A DNA stretch of 64,000 bases from Strix aluco (Eukaryota; Chordata; Aves; Strigiformes; Strigidae). Below, piece by piece: positions 39,201 to 45,380 of this stretch (positions are counted from its first letter, which is position 1; every line of letters begins with the position of its first letter). Below the pieces are notes generated by a model. It saw only the letters and a list, made by a program, of their open reading frames with translations, had not been told where the DNA came from and did no database searches. The stretch is taken from assembly GCF_031877795.1 (NCBI RefSeq), contig NC_133933.1, positions 93,579,552 through 93,643,551 on the forward strand, read 5' to 3'. A program made the translations under genes and the position numbers.

Positions 39201-41833
39201 AGTAGATAAGCTTTCCTTCGCACTCTTCCCACTATAGTTTTGCTAGCATGTGCAAGAGCAGCACACAGAGTATTAACAATCCTATTATTTTGTTCAAAAG
39301 CCAGTATCGAATGACATTTTACCCTTACTTTCAATCTCATCCCCTTTAACACCCAATAAAAACACAGTCATCCTCATAGAAAAATTCTTAACCTTCTTTT
39401 GCTGGAGTTCAGAGATGACATTACATCAAATATCAATGCTGTTCCTTACCAGATCAAAGTCACCACTAAATGAACCTCTCTTCCTAGAGAAATATCACAT
39501 TAGCTACTCTGATCTTCTTAATCTATCTTCGTAGAAGTGCTGTTATGTCATAACAAATTTAGGGTGATACTAATGTATTTTAGCCTCTGATTAAACCAGA
39601 GAGTGAACATTTTGCTCCCTTCTGTAAGACAACTAGGAACTTTGTTTTCAGCACTGAAAAAACTCTTCTAGCCAGGGCTACTGCTCCAAACCACCTTTCC
39701 CACTTTATTAACTTACAACATGATACTTTCAACCTTTCAGCTGAAATTCCATAAAACTAGTAACATAAATAGAATGGCTTAGCTACCACAGATATTTGCT
39801 AGCTAGACAGGGATTAGAATTGCTCTGTGTGGCAACTGTCAATTGCCTTACTAAGTTTTATGAAGTAATATGTGATCTTGTACGCTTATTTCCCAAAGAC
39901 CATTCTACAGGTTTAACTAACATTTTAAATATTTATATGTCTGGATGCTTTAAAGCAATCACTAAAAATAGTCTGCAAGACTGAGGAGTGTAAATACATG
40001 TCATCACTTTCAATGCCTTATTCTTGTTGAGGTATTACCTATAATCTTGTGTTTTATTATTTTCACATGCAGATATAAAATAGGTATAAAATATGCCCAC
40101 TTAGAAGACTTCTTAAGAAAGGTCTGAAAGCAAATAAAATCTTTGTGACACAAAACCTCTCACTTGAGCAAGATTACACCTGGCCTAAACATAGAAGGTG
40201 TGTAGTTTGTTTTGGGGTGTGGCTTTTGTTCTTGTTTGGTTTTGTTGCTTCTTCTTTAAGTACAGAATAGAGAAGCTAGGCAAAAAATGTAGAAGCAACA
40301 TCACAGCAACCAACCTCTTATACATATCCAGCAGTCCTCCTTTTTGTTGTGTTTAGCAAGCTCATCTTCAGTCACTTCAGTTAGCCTCCCTTTTAAACCG
40401 GTCAAGTCCTTCCCACTTTTAGTTAGCCGAATCCAATCCATCAGACTCCTTCCTGGTTTTAAAGGTACCTGAAAAATAATAAATGTACAAACAGTATTAA
40501 ATTCTAAAGGAAGAAAAAGCCATTCAATACACTTTTCTAAGCTCCCTAGAAGGACTCAGACAAAACAAGAAATATAACACAACTCATATTATTCACTGAT
40601 ATTTGGGAGCCCTACTCAGCAGTAAGGGTGCTTAAGAAAGCATCTATCTAGTAACCCAGACAAGGGAATTACTGAACATCAACAAACATTTAGAGGACTC
40701 TTCCCAAAGCAAACTGCAGATACCAAGTCCTCCTGTGATGGTAAAAAACTTTTATCAGCATCATTTGAGATATGGCCTGGAGACCTACAAGCAACAAAGA
40801 GAGACTTGAAAATCATGGCCAGGTAAGACAAGGTAGGAAAGTTCACATTCACAGCATTCATACTTTCTGCAAGCCCTATACTGGATGGAAATCTCACCCA
40901 GAGGAAGCTGGGACAGAAGTCTTCTAACTTACCAGGGATGTATTAGCCATGGCCTGCCCTGAAAGGCACAGCAAGACCTTCAGGGTGCCTAGCACCCTCC
41001 ATTTCAACAGCACCACAGACCGGGAACCCCTTTGATCCAAGCTCTAACAGCAAGGAAGGGTTAAAGAATCGTGGTCTTACAAAACCACAGCAAAACCAGA
41101 AGTGAGAAAACTAAAGAGCACATAGACCCACATCACTTGATACTACTTTAGTCCAACTACGAGCTTGGTTTCTAAGTGAGGTCTGCAGACACCAAGTGCC
41201 CCCAAAACCACTCCAAAGATGAAGACCCAACATGTAAAGCGTCAGCCGTGAGCTGTAATTTCAAGCTGAAAGCCTCCATCTCTGCACAGGAGGAATCCCG
41301 AGACGGCCTGGGAAGGCAGAGCAGGAAGCCTTATCCCCACCGTCTTCTAGAACGAGAAGTACGAATTATTTTTCAGCGACGCAGCAGAGCCAGCCCCTCG
41401 CCCGGGGGCCCTGCCACAGCCGCCGCGTCCCCTCAGCGGTTGCTAGAGTACGAGACCTCTCGAAGGAAGCGGCCAGAGACAGCTCTGCCCCATCCGCCAC
41501 CGGGCCCGCCCGGCACGCCACAGGCGCTCCGCCGAGAGGGGCCAGGCCACGCAGCCGGCCGAAACCAAGCGGGGAAAACGCTGATCCCACCGGACCGGGA
41601 CCGGGACCGGGACCGGGACCGGGACCGGGACCTCGCCCCCCGCCCCCGCGCCCTCCACCCGCCCCGAGCAGCGGTCACTGGCGGCCCCGCGGCACGGACG
41701 GCCCCACAGGGCGCCGGCTGACACCCCCCCCCCGCGGCGGCGGGCGGGCTGTCCCTACCTTGGCGCGGCCGCCCGCAGCCACCCGCTGCTGGGAGCGCGG
41801 CGCGGGGAAGGCCTGCGGCGGCACGTTCAGCAT
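3146..41833 (-). CDS. CYB5R4: CYB5R4 (Ncb5or) whole gene, 16 coding exons
   Basis: Cytochrome b5 reductase 4 is a soluble flavohaemoprotein associated with the ER. It passes electrons from NAD(P)H through FAD to its own haem, and in mammals it is linked to fatty-acid desaturation and beta-cell protection. The joined exons give 523 residues; human has 521. Domains in order: an N-terminal leader beginning MLNVP; a cytochrome b5 domain with HPGG at 89-92 and the second haem ligand His112; a CS/p23-like domain starting near YDWFQTDS (172-179); and a ferredoxin-NADP reductase-type domain with the FAD motif KPYTPV (326-331), the nucleotide-binding AAGTGFTP (399-406), CGP (495-497) and the C-terminal AFTA. 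Both haem ligands keep the human numbering. All exon phases agree and every intron is GT-AG. The promoter is a TATA-less CpG island, and RIPPLY2 lies directly upstream on the same strand. Confidence 0.97.
3201..4068 (-). other. CYB5R4 intron 15
   Basis: 868 bp, with donor GTGAGT and acceptor TTTCAG. No repeat or other element recognised. Confidence 0.9.
4069..4233 (-). CDS. CYB5R4: CYB5R4 exon 15
   Basis: 165 bp, residues 451-505. It encodes the second half of the nucleotide-binding lobe, including [11 protein letters not shown] and the strand-loop [16 protein letters not shown]. The CGP motif (495-497) contacts the NAD(P)H ribose-phosphate side in this fold. Acceptor CTTACCAG, donor GTGAGT. 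Confidence 0.95.
4234..5603 (-). other. CYB5R4 intron 14
   Basis: 1,370 bp, donor GTATTG, acceptor within a T-rich tract ending in TTAAG. AT-rich and without a recognised repeat. Confidence 0.9.
5604..5690 (-). CDS. CYB5R4: CYB5R4 exon 14
   Basis: 87 bp, residues 422-451. It encodes [16 protein letters not shown] and then [12 protein letters not shown], a strand and helix of the nucleotide-binding lobe. It follows an acceptor with a long T tract, and begins by completing the Arg codon of exon 13. Confidence 0.95.
8102..8139. repeat. 19-bp tandem duplication
   Basis: Two adjacent copies of an AGTGRGACACTAYATTAAA unit in CYB5R4 intron 13, differing at two positions. Confidence 0.85.
10160..10215. 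repeat. A/C-rich low-complexity tract
   Basis: Interspersed A-runs and C-runs (AAACCCC- and CAAACAAA-like) in intron 13. There is no fixed repeat unit. Confidence 0.8.
10489..10639 (-). CDS. CYB5R4: CYB5R4 exon 13
   Basis: 151 bp, residues 372-421 plus two bases. It carries the end of the FAD lobe ([11 protein letters not shown], 374-384) and the glycine-rich nucleotide-binding loop [15 protein letters not shown] (397-411). Acceptor AATAAAG, donor GTATGT. Confidence 0.95.
10640..11274 (-). other. CYB5R4 intron 12
   Basis: 635 bp with A-rich tracts on the plus strand near 11113-11150. No other element seen. Confidence 0.9.
11275..11427 (-). CDS. CYB5R4: CYB5R4 exon 12
   Basis: 153 bp, residues 321-371. 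It encodes [10 protein letters not shown], the FAD isoalloxazine and phosphate-binding motif; Ncb5or has Lys where classical b5 reductases have Arg. It also encodes [20 protein letters not shown], the second FAD-lobe strand. The residue after PYTPV is Leu, where the family usually has Ser. Acceptor TGTATAG, donor GTAAGT. Confidence 0.95.
11428..12602 (-). other. CYB5R4 intron 11
   Basis: 1,175 bp, AT-rich. No element recognised. Confidence 0.9.
12603..12743 (-). CDS. CYB5R4: CYB5R4 exon 11
   Basis: 141 bp, residues 274-320. It opens the reductase domain with [20 protein letters not shown] and then [18 protein letters not shown], the usual first strands of the FAD-binding barrel. Donor GTAAGA. 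Confidence 0.95.
14291..14340. repeat. A-rich / CAAA low-complexity tract
   Basis: A poly-A run followed by CAAA-like units and a C run, in intron 10. Confidence 0.75.
17616..17620. repeat. Target-site duplication ACACT, left copy
   Basis: ACACT immediately precedes the TG that opens the solo LTR. The same five bases follow the terminal CA at 17971-17975. Confidence 0.85.
17621..17970 (+). mobile_element. Solo LTR of an avian endogenous retrovirus
   Basis: A 350-bp element that begins TGTCCTGGTT and ends ATTACA, so it has the TG...CA ends of an LTR. It is flanked by a perfect 5-bp duplication, ACACT. Inside are a TTTTATA box-like sequence near 17754-17760, a GTT/ATT-rich stretch at about 17808-17856, and an ATTAAA poly(A) signal at 17867-17872. 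There is no internal viral sequence on either side, so this is a recombined solo LTR. A 5-bp duplication and the TGTCCTGGTT start fit ERVL-like avian families, but the family name needs a library match. It lies antisense in CYB5R4 intron 10. Confidence 0.88.
17705..17733 (+). repeat. 15-bp tandem duplication inside the LTR
   Basis: GTCACATCCTGGCG occurs twice with a 15-bp period inside the solo LTR. Confidence 0.85.
17971..17975. repeat. Target-site duplication ACACT, right copy
   Basis: It matches the five bases immediately left of the LTR exactly. Confidence 0.85.
21951..22073 (-). CDS. CYB5R4: CYB5R4 exon 10
   Basis: 123 bp, residues 233-273. It encodes [19 protein letters not shown] and then [18 protein letters not shown], the closing strands of the CS/p23-like domain and the linker to the reductase domain. 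Acceptor TTTTAG, donor GTAAGC. Confidence 0.95.
22074..22739 (-). other. CYB5R4 intron 9
   Basis: 666 bp, AT-rich. Nothing recognised. Confidence 0.9.
22740..22772 (-). CDS. CYB5R4: CYB5R4 exon 9 (33-bp microexon)
   Basis: It encodes [10 protein letters not shown] with split Gly and Val codons at its ends. The phase match to exons 8 and 10, acceptor TTTCAG, donor GTAAGT and alignment with the mammalian CS domain support it. Confidence 0.92.
22773..23356 (-). other. CYB5R4 intron 8
   Basis: 584 bp, AT-rich. No element recognised. Confidence 0.9.
23357..23450 (-). CDS. CYB5R4: CYB5R4 exon 8
   Basis: 94 bp, residues 191-221. It encodes [20 protein letters not shown] and HSYLVEI, central beta strands of the CS domain. 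Acceptor GTTAAAG is an unusually poor pyrimidine tract. Only 83 bp of intron separate it from exon 7. Confidence 0.94.
23534..23591 (-). CDS. CYB5R4: CYB5R4 exon 7
   Basis: 58 bp, residues 171-190: [19 protein letters not shown]. This is the hallmark first strand of the CS domain (YDWFQT...). Donor GTAAGT. Confidence 0.96.
23592..26100 (-). other. CYB5R4 intron 6
   Basis: 2.5 kb. It holds a CR1 LINE at about 23900-24852 on the plus strand, antisense to the gene. The remainder is unremarkable. Confidence 0.9.
23900..24852 (+). mobile_element. CR1 LINE, 5'-truncated, decayed ORF2
   Basis: A second CR1 copy, of a different subfamily from the one at 1.2-2.5 kb (its peptide has [15 protein letters not shown]). 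Homology starts just before the catalytic FADD block (near 23956-23970) and runs to the CR1 3' end, with AGATGATCTTTAAAGTCCC and ACCATTCTAAGAT near 24811-24852. The reading frame is interrupted, with an in-frame TGA near 24196, TAG near 24319 and TGA near 24352, so the copy is dead. It is older than the first copy. Confidence 0.95.
26101..26155 (-). CDS. CYB5R4: CYB5R4 exon 6
   Basis: 55 bp, residues 153-170: [17 protein letters not shown], a linker between the b5 and CS domains. The linker differs strongly from human apart from MLP. It is supported by matching phases, acceptor TTTGTAG and donor GTAAAC. Confidence 0.92.
26156..31199 (-). other. CYB5R4 intron 5
   Basis: 5.0 kb. It contains an old CR1 relic at about 27800-28640 and a pure T tract near 28914-28931. 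Otherwise AT-rich with nothing recognised. Confidence 0.88.
27800..28640 (+). mobile_element. Old, degenerate CR1 LINE relic
   Basis: Broken reading frames retain recognisable CR1 ORF2 pieces on the plus strand. The clearest is [12 protein letters not shown]-like coding near 28345-28380, followed by a [14 protein letters not shown]-like decayed tail. Further upstream, about 27850-27960, is a weaker match to the RT region before FADD. Many stops and indels show it is much older than the other two copies. The boundaries are approximate. Confidence 0.75.
31200..31241 (-). CDS. CYB5R4: CYB5R4 exon 5 (42-bp microexon)
   Basis: It encodes [14 protein letters not shown], with Glu and Gly codons split across the junctions. 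It corresponds to the short charged linker ending in LNGMLP in mammals. Acceptor CTTGTAG, donor GTAAGT. Confidence 0.92.
31242..34891 (-). other. CYB5R4 intron 4
   Basis: 3.65 kb. Copy A of a 0.32-kb direct duplication sits at 34396-34717, only 175 bp from exon 4. Nothing else recognised. Confidence 0.9.
34396..34717. repeat. Segmental direct duplication, copy A
   Basis: 322 bp that recur in the same orientation at 36251-36574. I count about six substitutions and one short indel at an A-run, so about 98% identity. It includes a small palindrome, CCAGACCTATGTCTGG. It is not recognised as a known transposon. Confidence 0.93.
34892..34976 (-). CDS. CYB5R4: CYB5R4 exon 4 (second haem ligand)
   Basis: 85 bp, residues 111-138: [20 protein letters not shown] and then VKPVSAPK. 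His112 is the second axial haem ligand of the b5 domain. Acceptor GATATAG, donor GTGAGG. The exon is bracketed by the two copies of a 0.32-kb duplication. Confidence 0.96.
34977..37403 (-). other. CYB5R4 intron 3
   Basis: 2.4 kb, including copy B of the duplication at 36251-36574. Otherwise AT-rich with no recognised element. Confidence 0.9.
36251..36574. repeat. Segmental direct duplication, copy B
   Basis: 324 bp matching copy A at 34396-34717 at about 98%, offset by 1,855-1,857 bp. Both edges are sharp: the homology starts at CTGAAGGACCCC and ends at CATGCAT. Confidence 0.93.
37404..37504 (-). CDS. CYB5R4: CYB5R4 exon 3 (b5 haem-binding core)
   Basis: 101 bp, residues 77-110. It encodes [19 protein letters not shown] and [14 protein letters not shown]. 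The HPGG signature at 89-92 supplies the first haem ligand, His89. Acceptor TCTTCAG, donor GTAAGA. Confidence 0.97.
37505..40314 (-). other. CYB5R4 intron 2
   Basis: 2.8 kb, AT-rich. It contains a 21-bp tandem duplication at 38371-38407. Nothing else recognised. Confidence 0.9.
38371..38407. repeat. 21-bp tandem duplication
   Basis: GTGCTTTCATAAGAAG occurs twice with a 21-bp period in intron 2. Confidence 0.85.
40315..40468 (-). CDS. CYB5R4: CYB5R4 exon 2
   Basis: 154 bp, residues 26-76. It encodes [20 protein letters not shown], then [20 protein letters not shown] and DDCWI-type [11 protein letters not shown]. The first part is the conserved N-terminal region of Ncb5or, the second the start of the b5 domain. 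The donor reads GTTGGT, a weak site with T at +3. The split Gly codon with exon 3 fits exactly. Confidence 0.95.
40469..41758 (-). other. CYB5R4 intron 1
   Basis: 1,290 bp. The promoter-proximal 0.4 kb is inside the CpG island and carries a GGGACC array at 41592-41632. The rest is unremarkable. Confidence 0.9.
41592..41632. repeat. (GGGACC)n hexanucleotide array
   Basis: Six perfect GGGACC units on the plus strand, preceded by a partial GGACC. It lies in CYB5R4 intron 1, about 125 bp downstream of the exon 1 donor. On the transcribed RNA it reads GGUCCC. Confidence 0.97.
41759..41833 (-). CDS. CYB5R4: CYB5R4 exon 1 (start codon)
   Basis: 75 bp, 25 codons beginning [20 protein letters not shown] and ending in AK before donor GTAGGG. 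The N-terminus MLNVP and the PAPRSQQRV run match the conserved start of the family, which fixes the ATG at 41831-41833. It sits inside a CpG island. Confidence 0.96.
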
Positions 41834-42080
41834 CCTGCCGGCACGGGCCGCGGCCTGCGCCCCGCCGGCGGGCGGGCGGAGCGCTCCGGCCCAGGGCGCA
41901 GGCGCGGCGGCGGGCGGGGCCCGGGCCCGGGCGGGGTTCAGGCGGGCCGTGGCCTACCGGAAGCGGCCGGGCTGCGTTGCCGGGCGGAGTCGGGCGGCTC
42001 CGTAGAAACCGCCCGGGTCCATCTTAGGCCCGCGGGGGGTCCCGGGGCGGGGCGGTGGCCCAGGCCCAAGACACACGGGG

Positions 42081-42744
42081 CGAGGACAGGGTCTGGTGTG
42101 TGCACAAGCTGTTCGTCAGAGACACTGCCATTTCAATTAATGTTTTGGATTATTTTTGTTTTCTTTCTGAGCTTTGGCCTGCATGATGATTGGTACCAAA
42201 CTTTTGCTTCGATTATCAAAAACAAGTTCACAATCAAAACAACTTACATTAGACCTTTATCTCATTTCATGATGTCCACTTTCCAAACAAAACTAATAGT
42301 TTCTTACTGTATTTATGTATAACAATACAGCTCATGTACACGAGAGAGCATGAGTGACATAAGGCAAACCCCTTCTTTAAAAGCAAAAGCTAGAGTAGAA
42401 TTTGGACCCTTCTCTCTATCTGAAAGAACAGCTATAGCATTTCTCTTTTTGATGTTTGAAACCCCATTGTAACAGCAGGCATAACACTAGAATACTTAAA
42501 CCAATGATTCCTTGATATGCTTCCACATGGAGCCTACTAACTCACAATGAAAAAGCCTTCCTCATGTCCTCAAACATTGAGAAAGTCACATAACCATAGA
42601 GCCCTTTAAGGCAAGACATCTGTTCTCTGCTCCTAAACTTCCAGTCTAAAAAAATATAGGACCTCGGATAAAAAACAAACCAAAACTACCTTCCCTGCCT
42701 AAAACAGGACAGGAATAGAATGAAGGAAAAAGGTTTACGTAAAA
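42081..42744. other. Spacer between RIPPLY2 and CYB5R4
   Basis: About 0.66 kb of AT-rich sequence between the CYB5R4 CpG island and the inferred RIPPLY2 mRNA end. No element recognised. Confidence 0.7.
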
Positions 42745-42761
42745 TTACAAGACATTTCAGT

Positions 42762-42767
42762 TTTATT
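42762..42767 (-). terminator. RIPPLY2: RIPPLY2 poly(A) signal AATAAA
   Basis: The first AATAAA on the minus strand after the RIPPLY2 stop, about 100 bp downstream. It predicts a short 3' UTR ending near 42745. Confidence 0.65.
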
Positions 42768-42864
42768 AAGAATAACTTACATACAAATAAATTATCTTTA
42801 AAAATACTATAATACATTTTTATATTAAATTAAGTCTTAGAAGTTGCATTGGCCTTTCCTGCAA

Positions 42865-43030
42865 TCAGCAATCTGATGCAGTTCTTGAATCTTGTTCCAG
42901 TTCATCTTCATCATCTTCACTATCCGAGTCTTCATAAAAGGAAATTGTAGCTTGAACTGGAAAGTTTTTCAGAAGTGCTTCAGCTTCCTGATATAAGTAA
43001 TCATAGCACCTTGATTTGGGCCAAAATAGT
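42865..43030 (-). CDS. RIPPLY2: RIPPLY2 exon 4
   Basis: 166 bp after acceptor GTTTCAG, completing the Arg codon of exon 3. It encodes LFWPKSRCYDYLYQEAEALL, KNFPVQATISFYEDSDSEDD and an acidic tail ending TASDC, then TGA. This is the Ripply homology domain, and it identifies the gene beyond doubt. Confidence 0.97.
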
Positions 43031-45218
43031 CTGAAACAAGTATACACAATAGGTTTGCTTATTGTTATTGCATATTCTACTTGGAGGCTGATAGACAAGA
43101 AACAGCAGTGAAATTCTAAGAGAAGCGCATCCTACAGTTTTTCCTCATGCGCTCAATTGCTAAACTGCTTTCTACATTTAAATAGAAAAAAATATTCTCT
43201 GGATTCTGTATTTTCATCCAAAGAGATAAAGATACACTTCAAGTGCTAGTTTTGCAGCAAAACTACTCTAAAGCCCAAGATCCACTGCATTTGAAACTTA
43301 CCACTCCAGTACCTCATTAACAGCATTACCTGGGGACCTCATCCAAATAATATTGCCCTCACTGGAGCCATTCCTAGGGAATATAATCAGTTTCAAACAG
43401 GATCCCTAATATATTTGGATTAAATTAGTAGTTTTGTTACTGAAGGTCCTCAACCTAAGTCATTGTTTACAATGGTCTGAGAAAAATCTTGAAGTGAAAG
43501 AAGTGTTAAAGGTCTAGGGGGACCAGACCTTGATATTTCACCCCAAACTCCTGTCTTTTCAAGAAGAATCATCCAACAGACTTCTTGCAAAAGATGCCAC
43601 TTGGGTCTAGATTTTTGTCTGTGTTGCTGATAATATCATGGTGTAGCAAAGGCTATCAGCTAATGAGATAATACATTGCAATTGATACACTCCACAGTTC
43701 CTTTTCAACTAGCATCCTCTTTTGTATACAATTTGGAAGTAGCTGGAAGAAACAGACAACAGAGGTCCCAAGAACTAAGAAATCAGCATACTGCAACATA
43801 ATGCTGACTACAGATTGCTTGTGATAGAAATACATTCAGAAGCAGAACTAGGTTTCTAGCAGTTACAAAGAGTGCTTTCTAGGCTACTGTTTAACAGAAG
43901 GCAGCTTCCTTTGCAGCACAAAGTAACTGACACTTGCTTTGTAACAGCTCTCCATTGTCAGGGTTCCCTGCAGCATTCTCATACCTAAGCCCCACGGTGA
44001 AGTTGGGGTCTGTGCAATTGCTTATAGTCTGTGCATCAGAATTTGAAGGATCAGAGCCTAGATTTGGGAGCAAGATGCATCTTGTCTGGAAGAACTACCT
44101 GTGCAATTACTTTAAGCACCTTGCAACACCTACCAGTACTTCTGAATACAGGCTCTCCTGCAGATTCAACTGTAGTTATTTTCTTTTCAGAACTGCCACT
44201 GCAGATACTCTCATTACCTTCGTCACTAAAGCAGCAGTTACATGAGTGTTTTCCTCAGCAATACTGGCTCAGTCAGCCCATACGCTCTCCTCCTGCCACT
44301 CTTTCCCACACCCGCACCTGCTCCCTGGCAGCCGGACGCTGGAGGTTTGTGCAGCCAGAGAGCCTAAGAGCTATCCCCGCTCCCTGGTTTAATCCTGGGC
44401 ACAGGAATGAGCAGCAAGGTGCTTCAGCCAGCTCTGCCACCACAAAAACTCCACATAACTGCATAACATGCCTAAGTCCCACACCATGGAAGCATGTCAA
44501 CATCTCCTCTTAAAGACCTGGTAAATCCACAAGTGCTGGCAATCATCAGTCCAAGGACCTGTCGGTTCAAGAGCACTTCGAAGGCTACATCACTGCGACG
44601 GCACTTTAATATCTTCATAAATAAAGATCTTTATATTCATGAATATATGGGTGGGAACAAATATAGGGGCTTGGCCCGGCACGACACTGCTGGCCAAGGG
44701 TCTCTTCCCTCCCGGCCGCGCAGCGAGGGGGCCCGGAACCCGCAGCTCCCCCGGCGGGAACCGGCGGCGGTCCGGGGCTGCCACTTACCTGACGGGATGC
44801 GTGTACTGCGCCAGCTTTCGGGAGGCTTCTGCCAGCTCGCGGGGGCTGTGAGGCTGGGGAGGAGAGAGCAGAGGTCAGCCCTGGGGGGGGCACCCAGGCC
44901 TGGGGGCCCCCGCCACCCCGCCGGGGCTCCCCACACGTTAGTAGGGCGATGCCGGCGGCAGGCGCCCCGCGCCGCCCCACTCACCGCGGCGGGCCCGGGG
45001 CCGTTCCGCCGTCCCGCCTCGCTCGGCGCGGGCACCCAGGGCCTCCAGAAGGACGCAGACCTGCGGGGCAAGGGCAGGACTGTCAGGGCAGGGCCGGGCC
45101 GCGCCCCGCACCGGGGTGGGGAGGAGGAGGAGGAGGAGAAGAGGGGCGAATAGCCCTGCGGGGGCAGCGCCGCCGAGGGCGGGCGGGGGCAGCCGCACCC
45201 CATCCCTCCGCCCTCCAT
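42865..45218 (-). CDS. RIPPLY2: RIPPLY2 whole gene, 3-4 coding exons
   Basis: Ripply proteins are nuclear co-repressor adaptors. They bind T-box factors such as TBX6 through the Ripply homology domain and recruit Groucho/TLE through WRPW, setting somite boundaries in the presomitic mesoderm. The four-exon model gives 137 residues (human 128), with FWRPW at 40-44. The Ripply homology region runs from HPVRLFWPKSRCYDY at 80-94 through LLKNFPVQATISFYEDSDSE at 102-121 and ends in an acidic tail. Exons 2-4 are firm. Exon 1 is not: the first intron could be 51 bp, 138 bp or absent, changing only the low-complexity N-terminus (137, 108 or 154 residues). A TATA box and CpG island precede it. CYB5R4 follows on the same strand, the order known from mammals. 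Confidence 0.93.
43031..44788 (-). other. RIPPLY2 intron 3
   Basis: 1.76 kb, donor GTAAGT, acceptor TTTCAG. Nothing recognised apart from the start of the RIPPLY2 CpG island at its upstream end. Confidence 0.88.
44789..44853 (-). CDS. RIPPLY2: RIPPLY2 exon 3
   Basis: 65 bp: PHSPRELAEASRKLAQYTHP then V and a split Arg. The final HPVR is the start of the Ripply homology domain. Acceptor CTCCCCAG, donor GTAAGT, and phases fit both neighbours. Confidence 0.92.
44985..45060 (-). CDS. RIPPLY2: RIPPLY2 exon 2 (WRPW motif)
   Basis: 76 bp encoding SASFWRPWVPAPSEAGRRNG and PGPAA. WRPW is the Groucho/TLE-binding tetrapeptide that defines Ripply and Hairy-type repressors. Acceptor TTGCCCCGCAG, donor GTGAGT. 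If the upstream intron is not spliced, this segment is continuous with exon 1. Confidence 0.92.
45112..45218 (-). CDS. RIPPLY2: RIPPLY2 exon 1 (boundaries uncertain)
   Basis: The ATG at 45216-45218 is the first after the TATA box. It has A at -3 and G at +4, a strong initiation context. It starts MEGGGMGCGCPRPPSAALPP. Two phase-compatible donors exist, both G|GTGCGG: one after 45112 (51-bp intron) and one after 45199 (138-bp intron). Reading straight through also stays in frame. I show the longer spliced option. The N-terminus has no conserved motif, so homology cannot decide. Confidence 0.5.
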
Positions 45219-45271
45219 CCTCCGCCGGTCCGCGGCCGCTCGCCTGGTCCTGCCCGCCCCGGGCCCGGAGG

Positions 45272-45279
45272 TTTTTATA
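45272..45279 (-). promoter_or_regulatory. RIPPLY2: TATA box of RIPPLY2
   Basis: TATAAAAA in a GC-rich setting on the minus strand. It places transcription start near 45248, about 30 bp before the ATG context, consistent with a short 5' UTR. Confidence 0.8.
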
Positions 45280-45324
45280 GCCGGCGGCGGCCGCTGCGGG
45301 CCGCGGAGCCCACCTCCCCCGGCT

Positions 45325-45380
45325 CATTTGCCAGCGCCATCCACAAAAAGGCTCCGCGCGAAGGCGCCGCTGTGTAAACA
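45325..45380 (-). promoter_or_regulatory. RIPPLY2: Putative proximal E-box and forkhead sites of RIPPLY2
   Basis: An E-box, CAAATG on the minus strand, lies at 45325-45330, about 50 bp upstream of the TATA box. A forkhead-type GTAAACA (plus strand) lies at 45374-45380. MESP2 and TBX6 drive Ripply2 in mouse and FOXC factors act in the same tissue, so these sites are plausible. The motifs are short and the assignment is inference. Confidence 0.35.

Larger units (their letters stand above)
41380..42080 (-). promoter_or_regulatory. CYB5R4: CpG island promoter of CYB5R4
   Basis: GC-rich, CpG-dense block around exon 1, sharply distinct from the AT-rich surroundings. No TATA box is visible. An ETS-type ACCGGAAG lies at 41956-41963, about 125 bp upstream of the start codon. 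The transcription start is not determined and probably lies within 41850-42000. Confidence 0.8.

Noticed and set aside
41176-41721. Plus-strand open frame of 181 codons with an Arg-Asp repeat
   Set aside because: The repeat is a translation of the GGGACC array. The frame is antisense to CYB5R4 intron 1 in a CpG island and has no family resemblance or splice logic.
44031-44513. Plus-strand 160-codon frame in RIPPLY2 intron 3
   Set aside because: No recognisable domain, no conserved start context, and composition like the flanking intron.
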